From: Methanoprimaticola sp964550065
GTDB lineage: Archaea; Thermoplasmatota; Thermoplasmata; Methanomassiliicoccales; Methanomethylophilaceae
Reading direction: 5' to 3'
DNA length: 64,000 nt
Assembly: GCA_964550065.1 (NCBI GenBank)
Contig: CAZJWD010000001.1
Span: forward strand, 186,001 to 250,000
Shown here: piece after piece, positions 52,072-60,368 of the stretch
How positions within the stretch are numbered: the first letter of the stretch is position 1
How the letters are laid out: every line of letters begins with the position of its first letter
The notes under the pieces: generated by a model
What the model saw: the letters and a program-made list of their open reading frames with translations, nothing else
What the model was told of the DNA's origin: nothing
Database searches by the model: none
Made by a program: the position numbers and the translations under genes

Positions 52072-53154
52072 TCACCTCTCCGTGCAACTGATGCAGGGGT
52101 CGAGGGTGATCACGAGCATCGACACGTCCTGCAGGTTGCATCCCTGGAGCATCTTCACCAGCGAGGGGATGTTGATGTTCGTCGGAGTCCTGACGCGTGC
52201 ACGGCTCAGGAACTTGGTCCCGTTACCCTGGACGTAGTAGAATCCCTCTCCGCGGGGCTGTTCCACCCTGTAGCAGAAGTCTCCTTCCGGTACGTTGCCC
52301 TTCACCGGCACCAGGAACTCACCTTCCGGGATGTTCCTGCAGACGTTCTTCACGATGTCTATGGACTGCAGCAGCTCGTCGACGCGGACCATGCATCTTG
52401 CATAGCAGTCCCCGTCGGTGTACAGGACCGGTTCGAACCCGTACTCCCTGTAGAGCAGATCGCCCGTCCTGGCGTCGTTGTTCACGCCGGATCCCCTGGC
52501 GGTGGGCCCCACGGTGCTGAGGTCTATGACTTCCTGTTTCGTCAGGATGCCGGTTCCGCAGAGCCTGTTCTTCACGGATGAGTCTTTCATGAACACCACT
52601 CCGGTCTTTTCCATCTCCGAACGTATCTCGTCCATGGTGGCGGAGATCGATGCGAGCATCTCGGGAGTCACGTCCTTCCTGACGCCTCCCACCTTGCAGA
52701 AGGACATGATGACCCTTCCTCCGGTGACGGCCTCGAATATGTCCAGGACCTTCTCCCTGATCCTCCAGCAGTGCATGAACAGGCTGTCGAACCCCATGCC
52801 GTCGGCCAAAAGGCCCAGCCAGAGGAGGTGGCTGTGGATCCTGGAGAGCTCGTGGAACATGATCCTCAGGGACCTGGCCCTCTCGGGGACCTCCACGCCC
52901 ATCAGACCCTCCACGGCTCCGGTGTATCCGAAACCGTGGCCAAAGCTGCAGATTCCGCAGACCCTCTCCATGACATAGGTCATGTCGTTGTAGTCCCTTG
53001 TCTCGGCCAGCTTCTCAAGGCCGCGGTGGACATACCCTATGGAAGGGATCGCGCGGACGACCATCTCGTCCTCCAGCTCCAGATCCAGATGGATGGGCTC
53101 GGGCAGGGCGGGATGCTGGGGTCCGAAGGGGATTATCGTCCTCTTGCCCATCAT
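52072..53154 (-). CDS. echE: Ech hydrogenase large subunit (NiFe site)
   Basis: A 360-residue NuoD/large-subunit homologue that keeps both nickel motifs: RVCGICSFGH with C66 and C69, and the C-terminal DPCISCTER with C354 and C357. Retention of all four cysteines separates it from the Fpo/Nuo D subunits, which lack them, and identifies a true group 4 [NiFe] hydrogenase. It ends right after the second motif, so no maturation peptide is removed. The start at 53154 overlaps the echD stop; the ATG after it is also possible. Confidence 0.95.
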   Translation of the reverse strand: MMGKRTIIPFGPQHPALPEPIHLDLELEDEMVVRAIPSIGYVHRGLEKLAETRDYNDMTYVMERVCGICSFGHGFGYTGAVEGLMGVEVPERARSLRIMFHELSRIHSHLLWLGLLADGMGFDSLFMHCWRIREKVLDIFEAVTGGRVIMSFCKVGGVRKDVTPEMLASISATMDEIRSEMEKTGVVFMKDSSVKNRLCGTGILTKQEVIDLSTVGPTARGSGVNNDARTGDLLYREYGFEPVLYTDGDCYARCMVRVDELLQSIDIVKNVCRNIPEGEFLVPVKGNVPEGDFCYRVEQPRGEGFYYVQGNGTKFLSRARVRTPTNINIPSLVKMLQGCNLQDVSMLVITLDPCISCTER

Positions 53155-53510
53155 TCCGCCTCCTTTCTCTCGGCACCCTTCCAGGGAGTCGTCGATGACA
53201 ACCTGAAGAAGTTGCCCTTGTAGTCCAGTCTGCTGTCGGTGAACTCCACACCGAACAGGTCGTGGATCTCGTTCTCGTAGACGAACGCCGCCCAGTATGA
53301 TGGGGTTATGCTGCCCACCGGCGTTCCGAAGGGCACGTCCGCTTTGTAGTTCTCCAGCTGAGAATCCCTGTCGAAGGAGTACAGCAACTGGGTGTACCCT
53401 TCCTTGGTTATCCCGCATATCTGCACCAGCCTGCATCCTTCCGCCAGCAGGGATTCCGCCTTCGCGGGGATGTCCCCAGGCGGTATGGTGCTGAAGTTCT
53501 GTCCGTTCAC
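53151..53510 (-). CDS. echD: Ech hydrogenase subunit D (NuoC-like)
   Basis: A 119-residue homologue of NuoC. The start is GTG 53510, overlapping the echC stop as GTGA. The ENEIHDLFGVEF segment (about 80-91) is the family's most conserved motif. It binds the large and small subunits in the peripheral arm and has no cofactor. It shares overlaps on both sides (echC, echE). Confidence 0.92.
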   Translation of the reverse strand: MNGQNFSTIPPGDIPAKAESLLAEGCRLVQICGITKEGYTQLLYSFDRDSQLENYKADVPFGTPVGSITPSYWAAFVYENEIHDLFGVEFTDSRLDYKGNFFRLSSTTPWKGAERKEAE

Positions 53511-53947
53511 TGTATCTCCTCCTTGGGTCCGGCCCTCTTCTCCTTGAGGACCTTCAGGGCCTTCGCGACCCCGTCGATTATGGATTCGGGCCTTGCAGCG
53601 CATCCAGGCACGTAGACGTCCACGGGAATCGCCTTGTCGACCCCTCCCAGGATGTTGTAGCAGTCCCTGAATATCCCTCCCGAGCATGCGCAGATGCCCA
53701 CGGCCACCACGACCTTGGGTTCCGGCATCTGGTCGTAGAGCTGCCTGACCACATCCCTGCTCTGGGCGTTCATCGCGCCGGTTATCAGCAGGATGTCCGC
53801 CTGCTTCGGGTCGCCGGTGTTGATTATCCCGAACCTCTCCACGTCGTACAGAGGCGTGAGGCAGGCCAGGACCTCTATGTCGCATCCGTTGCAGCTCGAT
53901 GCGTCGTAGTGCATCATCCACGGGGATTTCGATGAGTTGACTGTCAT
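53507..53947 (-). CDS. echC: Ech hydrogenase small subunit (NuoB-like)
   Basis: A 146-residue protein that holds the proximal [4Fe-4S] cluster. The ligands are C19 and C22 (SCNGCD), one Cys in GICACSGG (about 86) and one in GCAARPE (about 118). ATG 53947 is chosen because GAGGTGG lies 5 nt upstream; a GTG three codons earlier is possible. It transfers electrons between EchF and the NiFe site in EchE. Confidence 0.93.
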   Translation of the reverse strand: MTVNSSKSPWMMHYDASSCNGCDIEVLACLTPLYDVERFGIINTGDPKQADILLITGAMNAQSRDVVRQLYDQMPEPKVVVAVGICACSGGIFRDCYNILGGVDKAIPVDVYVPGCAARPESIIDGVAKALKVLKEKRAGPKEEIQ

Positions 53948-53957
53948 TGCTTCCACC

Positions 53958-54824
53958 TCACATCAGTATCAGTGCGGCCACGTTGCCGACGCCGAGAACC
54001 AGGGCCACCACCCAGCCGCTCTTCAGCGCGGTCTGCCATGTCATCCTGGCGAATCCGTTGTCTATCCATATCTCGAGCAGCCATGCAAGCAGCGCCACGA
54101 TGGTTCCCGCGATGATTCCGGAGACCTCGCCGTTCATGAAAAACAGGGCCACCATGCCCAGGAGCATGACCGTCTCGTACCAGTGGGATATCTCCAGCAT
54201 GGCGTATGTCCTTCCGGAGAACTCCGTGGACACGCCCCTGACGATGTCCTGGTGGGCGTGGTGGGACATCCCCAGGTCGAAGGGGGACTTCCTGAGCTTC
54301 ATGGTCAGCACGAACATGAATGCTACGAACAGCCCGATCATCGGGATAACAGCCATCGATCCATGGTCGGCGATGGTTGCCACCTCGAAGCTCCCGGTCG
54401 TCAGGTAGAACGCTATCGCGGTCAACAGGATGACAGGCTCATAGGCCATGGCCAGGTACAGTTCCCTCTGGGCCCCCGCCTGTGCGTACGGGGAGCCGGA
54501 GGAGTAGGCGGAGATCATAAGGAACGTCTCTGCCAGAGTGAGTGTGAATATCACCAGCAGGAGGTCCTGTCCGGCGAAGAACAGGGCTCCAGTGACGATC
54601 ACGAACAGCAGGTAGCACAGTACGTAGAAGTCCTGCACGGAGTTGGGGGTCACCTGTTCCTTATCCATGAATTTGCGTACATCGTACCAGGGCTGCCTGA
54701 CCGGAGGCCCTCTACGTCTCTGCATGCGGGCCGAGATCTTTCTATCCAGACCCGCCAGAAGGCATCCGGCCAGGGGCCCGAGGATGATGAAGGCTATCGC
54801 AGATACAATCCATACGGCATCCAT
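53958..54824 (-). CDS. echB: Ech hydrogenase membrane subunit B (NuoH-like)
   Basis: A 288-residue protein with about eight helices, homologous to NuoH/HyfC. The DRKISARMQRRRGPP loop (about 27-41) is the conserved cytoplasmic segment that contacts the hydrophilic arm, and LTLAETFLMI and the RSPFDLG-like RKSPFDLG loop (about 202) carry the acidic residues linked to ion movement. ATG 54824 shares one base with the echA stop; TTG 54833 is an alternative. Confidence 0.93.
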   Translation of the reverse strand: MDAVWIVSAIAFIILGPLAGCLLAGLDRKISARMQRRRGPPVRQPWYDVRKFMDKEQVTPNSVQDFYVLCYLLFVIVTGALFFAGQDLLLVIFTLTLAETFLMISAYSSGSPYAQAGAQRELYLAMAYEPVILLTAIAFYLTTGSFEVATIADHGSMAVIPMIGLFVAFMFVLTMKLRKSPFDLGMSHHAHQDIVRGVSTEFSGRTYAMLEISHWYETVMLLGMVALFFMNGEVSGIIAGTIVALLAWLLEIWIDNGFARMTWQTALKSGWVVALVLGVGNVAALILM

Positions 54825-56725
54825 CAGAACCAACCTCCCATGACCGCCACAAGGGCGACCAGAATCGTCGCCGCGGCCAGGATCTCCCCGATCTTCCTTA
54901 TCCTATCCTCGCCGAACCAGTCCGTCATGTACCAGTTCCTGAGGCTCACCTCGACGGTGGTTCCCATGGATCCGGCGTAATGATTGGCATCGATCCCCAC
55001 TCCGGACATATAGGTCGGCACAAGGGCTTTCTTCGTTCCTCCGAAGAACGGCAGGGGGATCAGTATCAGGGCTACGACCATGATCAGCAGGATGTACATG
55101 CTGTCCGTTTCCAGCATCGGAGCCGAGACGGCGGATGGGCCGAAGGCATAGGAGAGCCAGGGGATCACGGCGGAATCGGACACCGCCGGGAACAGCAGGC
55201 AGATGCCGAAAGTGAAGATCAGCAGAAGACCCAGGACTGACCACTCCTGCGGACGGACTGCATCCTCGCACTGCTCCCCGTAGACCACGGTGCAGGCCAG
55301 CTTCCCCATCCATTTGGTCCAGTAGAACGAGGTCACCGCGCTCCCGAACACTATACATGTGATTATCGGGATGTATCCGGAGTCGACGAACGCCGTCAGC
55401 GCCGCCCACTTGGATATCAGCATCCCGAAGGGAGCCAGGAACATGGCCGCTATGCCAGCTATCATTATCACCGCGAGCTTCGGCATCCTGGTGAACAGTC
55501 CGTCCATGTCCTCGATGTTCCTGCTGCCTATGTGATGCTCCGCCGTGCCGACGCACAGGAACAGCATGGACTTGGTCACGGCGTGGAAGATGGTCAGCAT
55601 GACTCCGGCCCATGCGGCTTCGGGCGTGCCTATTCCCGCGCATGCCACTATCAGTCCCAGGTTGGCTATGGTGGAGTATGCCAGCACGCGCTTGGCGTTG
55701 CTCTGGGATACCGCCGCCATGGATGCCAGCAGGAACGTGAGCCCTCCGATAGTCATCACCATGTATCCGACGATGTTGTCGTGCAGGAGAGGCGACATCT
55801 TCAGCACCATGAAGACCCCTGCCTTGACCATGGTGGACGAGTGCAGGAGGGCCGAAGTCGGCGTGGGTGCGACCATCGCACCTAGCAGCCAGGTGTGGAA
55901 CGGCATCTGGGCGGATTTCACTATTCCGGCGATGCACAGCAGCATCACCGCCAGGAGGACCCATTGGGCATCCGAGTCTGAGGCCAGCAGGCTCTCAAGG
56001 TCCAGGAACCCGTATTCTCCTGCGAGGACCATGAGCGCCGCGAGGAACCCTATCCCTCCGATGAGATTCAGGATCAGTTGTCTGAACGAGCTCTTCACGG
56101 CCTCCTCGGTCTTCGTGAATCCGATCAGGGCGAAGGAACAGAGGGTGGTGATCTCCCAGAAGAAGAACATCCACACCAGGTCGTTGGACAGGACGATCCC
56201 GAACATCGCGCTCAGGAATGTGAACATCAGGAAGAAGAACCAGGGTCTTCTGTCCTTCTCATCGGCATGATGGGCCTGGAAATCCCTCATGTATCCGACG
56301 GCGTAGATGCAGATCAGGCTTCCGACGACACCCACGATCAGCACCATTATCACGGACAGGTCGTCGATGTAGAGCGCTCTCTCGGTCTCGATCCCCTCCT
56401 TCAGGAGGAACTCGAAGGCCACAGACATCAGTAGTTGGATGGCACCCAGGACGGATGCCGCGTATTTTCTGTACTTCAGTCCGAGGGCGATGACGGCAAG
56501 TCCGAGCAACACCTCTGTGGCGAACATCAGCAGATCAACGGTTTCGTTATGGAAATCGAAGCTCTGAGGGTCGCCGAGATAGTTCCATGCCACCGCCACC
56601 GATGCCACCGCGATCACAGCCGCGGATACTTCCGCGATCATCGCACGGGCCCTGTCGTTTCTCACGGTCAGGAGCAGACAGGCGACGATGAACGGGAACA
56701 CCATCAAAAACAGCAGATCATTCAT
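54824..56725 (-). CDS. echA: Ech hydrogenase membrane subunit A (NuoL/antiporter-like)
   Basis: A 633-residue, roughly 16-helix antiporter-type subunit. Conserved points include WMFFFWEITTLCSF (about 190, with the key Glu), MPFHTWLLGAM (about 277) with its Lys/His line, and VGTAEHHIGSRNIEDMDGL (about 392). It pumps H+ or Na+ as electrons move from ferredoxin to protons. First gene of the operon. A TATA box lies at 56762-56770. Confidence 0.94.
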   Translation of the reverse strand: MNDLLFLMVFPFIVACLLLTVRNDRARAMIAEVSAAVIAVASVAVAWNYLGDPQSFDFHNETVDLLMFATEVLLGLAVIALGLKYRKYAASVLGAIQLLMSVAFEFLLKEGIETERALYIDDLSVIMVLIVGVVGSLICIYAVGYMRDFQAHHADEKDRRPWFFFLMFTFLSAMFGIVLSNDLVWMFFFWEITTLCSFALIGFTKTEEAVKSSFRQLILNLIGGIGFLAALMVLAGEYGFLDLESLLASDSDAQWVLLAVMLLCIAGIVKSAQMPFHTWLLGAMVAPTPTSALLHSSTMVKAGVFMVLKMSPLLHDNIVGYMVMTIGGLTFLLASMAAVSQSNAKRVLAYSTIANLGLIVACAGIGTPEAAWAGVMLTIFHAVTKSMLFLCVGTAEHHIGSRNIEDMDGLFTRMPKLAVIMIAGIAAMFLAPFGMLISKWAALTAFVDSGYIPIITCIVFGSAVTSFYWTKWMGKLACTVVYGEQCEDAVRPQEWSVLGLLLIFTFGICLLFPAVSDSAVIPWLSYAFGPSAVSAPMLETDSMYILLIMVVALILIPLPFFGGTKKALVPTYMSGVGIDANHYAGSMGTTVEVSLRNWYMTDWFGEDRIRKIGEILAAATILVALVAVMGGWF

Positions 56726-56761
56726 GAGACAACCCCGTTATGTGAGTCCGTTCTGTTTCTG

Positions 56762-56770
56762 TATTTAAAA
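56762..56770 (-). promoter_or_regulatory. TATA box of the ech operon
   Basis: TTTTAAATA on the reverse strand, 37-45 bp before the echA ATG. Confidence 0.55.
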
Positions 56771-56784
56771 CCAATACGACTTCC

Positions 56785-56809
56785 GTTTCGTCCGGAACCG
56801 AAACTTCGG
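56785..56809. promoter_or_regulatory. Overlapping dyads between ech and the DUF234 ATPase
   Basis: GTTTCG (56785-56790) and CGAAAC (56799-56804) flank a TCCGGA core. CCGAA-AC-TTCGG (56798-56809) forms a second dyad sharing bases with the first. The site lies between the two divergent promoters and could control either. Confidence 0.45.
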
Positions 56810-56822
56810 ACTCCCTCGATAG

Positions 56823-56835
56823 TTATAATTTATAT
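56823..56835 (+). promoter_or_regulatory. TATA box of the DUF234 ATPase gene
   Basis: TTATAATTTATAT is 18-30 bp before the ATG at 56853, so the transcript should be leaderless. Confidence 0.5.
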
Positions 56836-56852
56836 GAATCCACTTCGGTTTT

Positions 56853-58169
56853 ATGGACTTATGCGTAGGACGCGAGGAGGAGCTGAGGTATCTCGAGGAT
56901 GTCTATTCCAAGCTGCCCGTGGCCTGTGCGATATGCGGGCGCAGACATCTTGGTAAGACCTCGCTTCTCAAAGGGTTCTGCGCCGACAAGGATTACATCT
57001 ACATCACCGGGGTCAGCGGCATGAAGTCGGAGAACCTCCGTGAGATCGCCGATGCCCTGTCGAGGTTCTCGGGCAAGAGCGTCAGGATGGATGACATCAT
57101 GGACCTCCTGCCGACCCTGAAGTCCATATGCGGCAGGAAGAAGACGGTGGTGATCATCGACCGTTATTCCGACCTGATCGACAACTTCCCGGAGTTCAAC
57201 GCCTATCTGCGTTCGTTCATGAACCGTGACATCAACAGCACGAAGATCATGCTCATCGTCTGCGACAACAACAGCTCCATCTTCGGTCGCTTCTACTACA
57301 CCCTGGATCTCAAGGCCATGAAGTACACGGAGTGCAAGGGGTTCCATCCGGACTACACTCCGAGGGAGCATCAGATCGCGTACAGCATCGTGGGAGGAAC
57401 TCCCGCGTACCAGAAGCGGTTCCAAGGGAGGCCCGAGGACGTCATCCGTGACCAGTTCTTCGACCACATGTCCGTGTTCTCCCTGGAGGCGGAGAGCTTA
57501 GTAGCATCGGAGACGGTCATGAGCCCGTCGTGCACGAAGATCCTGTCTGCCATCGCATCCGGCAAGGAGAACGTCAGGGACATCGCGACCCTGGCTGACA
57601 TCAGTACCTCGTTCTGCGCCAAGATGTTGGATGACATGGTGGACAAGGGCCTGGTGATGAAGGAGGTCTCTTCCGGGATGTCTCGCAGGTCGGTGTACAA
57701 CATCGGCAGCAACATCATCCGTTTCTTCTACGAGGTTGTCAACAAGTACACCCATCAGGTGGAGTTCGAATCCCCTGCTGATGCGTATATGGCAGCCAAA
57801 TCCGACATAGATGCGTATCTGGAGCGCGGGTTCAAAGCACTCTGCATAGATTACGTGACGTACACGTACACATACTCTTTCGTGGGCAAGGTCCGCAGGA
57901 AGGATGACACCACCGACTCCATCATAGATTTCGTGGCGTCCGTGAGCGTCGGGGATGTCAGGCGCATAATGGTGGCCAGATGCAGGCTCGACGGCGACCC
58001 CCTGGGAAAAGTCGAACTGGACGAGCTGATAGAGAGGGCCAAGAAGGTGGAGGGTCAGAACAAGATCTATGCCCTTTTCTCGGGCTGTGGGTTCTCTCCG
58101 GAACTGGAAGCCGAAGCGAGGGAGAACACCAGCATCGTCCTGAAGACCCTGGACGACATCTACGGTTGA
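56853..58169 (+). CDS. AAA ATPase (DUF234 family) with altered C-terminal nuclease-like motif
   Basis: A 438-residue archaeal ATPase. Walker A is GRRHLGKTSL (about 29-38), Walker B VVIIDRYSDL (about 97; the usual second acidic residue is R), and a winged helix spans about 225-285. The C-terminal domain corresponds to the family's PD-(D/E)xK-like part, where the usual LFGECKW is here IMVARCRLD: the Glu and Lys are missing, although IIDFVA keeps an Asp. It is probably not a nuclease. It lies divergent from ech and 4 bp before glpK. Confidence 0.82.
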   Translation: MDLCVGREEELRYLEDVYSKLPVACAICGRRHLGKTSLLKGFCADKDYIYITGVSGMKSENLREIADALSRFSGKSVRMDDIMDLLPTLKSICGRKKTVVIIDRYSDLIDNFPEFNAYLRSFMNRDINSTKIMLIVCDNNSSIFGRFYYTLDLKAMKYTECKGFHPDYTPREHQIAYSIVGGTPAYQKRFQGRPEDVIRDQFFDHMSVFSLEAESLVASETVMSPSCTKILSAIASGKENVRDIATLADISTSFCAKMLDDMVDKGLVMKEVSSGMSRRSVYNIGSNIIRFFYEVVNKYTHQVEFESPADAYMAAKSDIDAYLERGFKALCIDYVTYTYTYSFVGKVRRKDDTTDSIIDFVASVSVGDVRRIMVARCRLDGDPLGKVELDELIERAKKVEGQNKIYALFSGCGFSPELEAEARENTSIVLKTLDDIYG

Positions 58170-58173
58170 TCCC

Positions 58174-59664
58174 ATGCAGGAGTATGTTCTGTCCGTGGAT
58201 GCGGGGACGACGAGCATCCGCAGTATGGCTTTCGGTCATGGCGGCGAGGTTCTGGCCGTCTCACAGAAGCCGGTCCGCCAGTACTATCCCGGGGATGGGA
58301 TGGTGGAACACGACGCGTCGGAGATACGGGATGCGGTCCTCGAGACCATCCATGGATGCATTTCCGGTTTGGATCCCGAGAGGTGCAGGGCCGTCGGGAT
58401 AACCAATCAGAGGGAGACCGTCGTCGTCTGGGACCGTCTGACGGGAGAACCGGTCTGCAACGCGATAGTGTGGCAGGACCGCAGGACGTTCGGGACGTGC
58501 AGAGAACTGTCGGATGCCGGACTCTCTGAGGATATTTTGGAGCGTACAGGCCTGCAGGTGGACGCATACTTCTCCGGGACCAAGTTGAAGTGGATTCTGG
58601 ACAATATCCCCGGAGTCAGGGAGCGTGCGTTGAAGGGCGAGGTGCTCTTCGGAACCGTCGAGTCATGGATAATATGGAACTTGACAGGCGGCGAGGTCCA
58701 TAAGACGGACTACTCCAACGCATCCCGCACGATGATGTTCAACATCTCCGAGTTGGAGTGGGACAGCAGGCTCCTGGACATGCTGGGGGTCCCCGAGGGG
58801 ATGCTTCCCGAACCGGTCCCATGTGCTCACATGTTCGGCATGACGAATCCATCCGTTATCGGTATGGAGGTGCCGATAGCGTCGGCGTTGGGCGATCAGC
58901 AGGCGGCTTTGTTCGGGCAGACATGCTTTGACAGGGGGGATGTCAAGATAACATTCGGCACCGGGGGTTTTCTGCTGATGAACATGGGGGCCAGGCCCCT
59001 GATCACAGGCAAGGGCCTTCTGACGACCGTAGCATGGGATGTCGGCGACGGTCCGGAGTACGCGCTGGAGGGGTCGATATACATCGCCGGTGCGGCGGTC
59101 CAGTGGCTCAGGGACGAGCTTCAGATAGTCGAGGAGTCGGCTGAGACCGAGAGGATGGCGGAGTCCGTCGAAGATACATGCGGATGCCACGTCGTTCCCG
59201 CGTTCGTCGGGCTCGGTGCACCATATTGGGTGCAGAACGCCCGTGGAATAATAATGGGCCTCACGAGGGCCACCAACCGCCGGCACATCGCCCGTGCCGC
59301 CTTGGAATCGATAGCATATCAGGCCAACGATGTGGTCCGCGCCATGGAGTCAGATTCCGGCGTGGATATAAGATCGATAAAGGTCGACGGGGGCGCATGC
59401 GTCAATGATTTCCTATGTCAGTTCCTGGCGGACATCACCGGGATGGAGGTGGAGCGTCCCCGGTGCATAGAGTCTACTGCCCTAGGTGCGGCATACGCCG
59501 CAGGCCTCACCGTCGGTTTCTGGAAGGACAGGGAGGATCTCAGAGCCAATTGGTCGTTGGACCGTAGGTTCGTGCCGACGATGTCCGGGCCCGAGAGGGA
59601 TGCCAGAATCTCCGGATGGCATCGTGCGGTCCGGTGCGCCAGGCTATGGTCCGAGACCGACTGA
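58174..59664 (+). CDS. glpK: Glycerol kinase
   Basis: A 496-residue FGGY kinase of normal length, phosphorylating glycerol to glycerol 3-phosphate. Typical blocks are SVDAGTTSIRSMAF (about 7-20), TNQRETVVVWDRLTGEPVCNAIVWQDRR in the N-domain, GDQQAALFGQTCF near 242 and KVDGGACVNDFLCQF near 400. Archaeal lipids are built on glycerol 1-phosphate, so the product more likely feeds glycolytic triose phosphate, but no glpD/glpF is nearby. It starts 4 bp after the ATPase gene. Confidence 0.95.
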   Translation: MQEYVLSVDAGTTSIRSMAFGHGGEVLAVSQKPVRQYYPGDGMVEHDASEIRDAVLETIHGCISGLDPERCRAVGITNQRETVVVWDRLTGEPVCNAIVWQDRRTFGTCRELSDAGLSEDILERTGLQVDAYFSGTKLKWILDNIPGVRERALKGEVLFGTVESWIIWNLTGGEVHKTDYSNASRTMMFNISELEWDSRLLDMLGVPEGMLPEPVPCAHMFGMTNPSVIGMEVPIASALGDQQAALFGQTCFDRGDVKITFGTGGFLLMNMGARPLITGKGLLTTVAWDVGDGPEYALEGSIYIAGAAVQWLRDELQIVEESAETERMAESVEDTCGCHVVPAFVGLGAPYWVQNARGIIMGLTRATNRRHIARAALESIAYQANDVVRAMESDSGVDIRSIKVDGGACVNDFLCQFLADITGMEVERPRCIESTALGAAYAAGLTVGFWKDREDLRANWSLDRRFVPTMSGPERDARISGWHRAVRCARLWSETD

Positions 59665-60201
59665 TTACCCTTTGGAGAACAAATTCGAGAACAGTCTCAG
59701 ATTCCCTCTGTCCTCTTCGACAGAGGTTTTGAATCTGTCGCGGTCCAGAACCTCCAGGTAATACGGTCTGAGATCGGACATGCACACGATTTTCGGTTTT
59801 GCCTCTTCCGTCTCCGCAAGCATCCATCTTATCCCGTCTGTGGCGATTCCGACGGGAATCCCTTCATGACGCATGGTCATCAGCAGGTTCTTCGCGGATT
59901 CCGACAGAGGGTGATTCGCGGCTGTGGTCGCGATGACGAGCCCGGGCGTATGCTTCAATTCCCTACGAGTGTCGGTGACATCAGTGTAACCGAGGGTCTT
60001 GAGCATGGGGATGACAAGCACACGCGATGTCAGGAACTGCGGTCCCTCTTGATTCCGCACCCCTTGGCTGGGAGGTATGATCGATCCGGACAAGACCATG
60101 GCGGATATCCTCGGTCCGAGGGCGTAGTCCAGCTCTCTCAGCGACTTCTCCAGCGTCCCGATCATTTCGTCCTCCGGAGCATCCATGTCCGCTCGACCCA
60201 T
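59665..60201 (-). CDS. HsdR N-terminal-like protein (possible PD-(D/E)xK fold)
   Basis: A 178-residue soluble protein. The segment MRHEGIPVGIATDGIRWMLAE (about 109-128) resembles the conserved GVP.....TNG..W motif of the HsdR_N domain of type I restriction enzymes and related solo proteins. A clear catalytic D/ExK is not obvious, and no restriction or modification genes adjoin. The start codon MGRADMD is the longest possible. The stop is TAA and it abuts the glpK stop. Confidence 0.55.
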   Translation of the reverse strand: MGRADMDAPEDEMIGTLEKSLRELDYALGPRISAMVLSGSIIPPSQGVRNQEGPQFLTSRVLVIPMLKTLGYTDVTDTRRELKHTPGLVIATTAANHPLSESAKNLLMTMRHEGIPVGIATDGIRWMLAETEEAKPKIVCMSDLRPYYLEVLDRDRFKTSVEEDRGNLRLFSNLFSKG

Positions 60202-60368
60202 CTGGATGTTTAAGAGTGTTGCATAGGGGGTTCGCCGAAAACCCCTTTCTTAAATTCCAGGAAACATGGCCAGATTGTCCGGGTTTAGTACCATTTTTCA
60301 TTCATTATATCATTAGTGTTACGAATTTTAGAAAAGTATTATCTACTCAGTGCCTGCTGTACAGCCTC

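Noticed and set aside
53151..53921. A 256-residue start for the NuoC-like subunit and a 454-residue start for the large subunit
   Set aside because: The extra N-terminal residues are out-of-frame copies of the upstream genes; short overlaps at 53510 and 53154 give normal-length subunits.
51696..56725. Calling the operon an Fpo/Nuo-like complex
   Set aside because: The large subunit keeps both CxxC nickel motifs and there are exactly six genes in ech order, so it is a hydrogenase.
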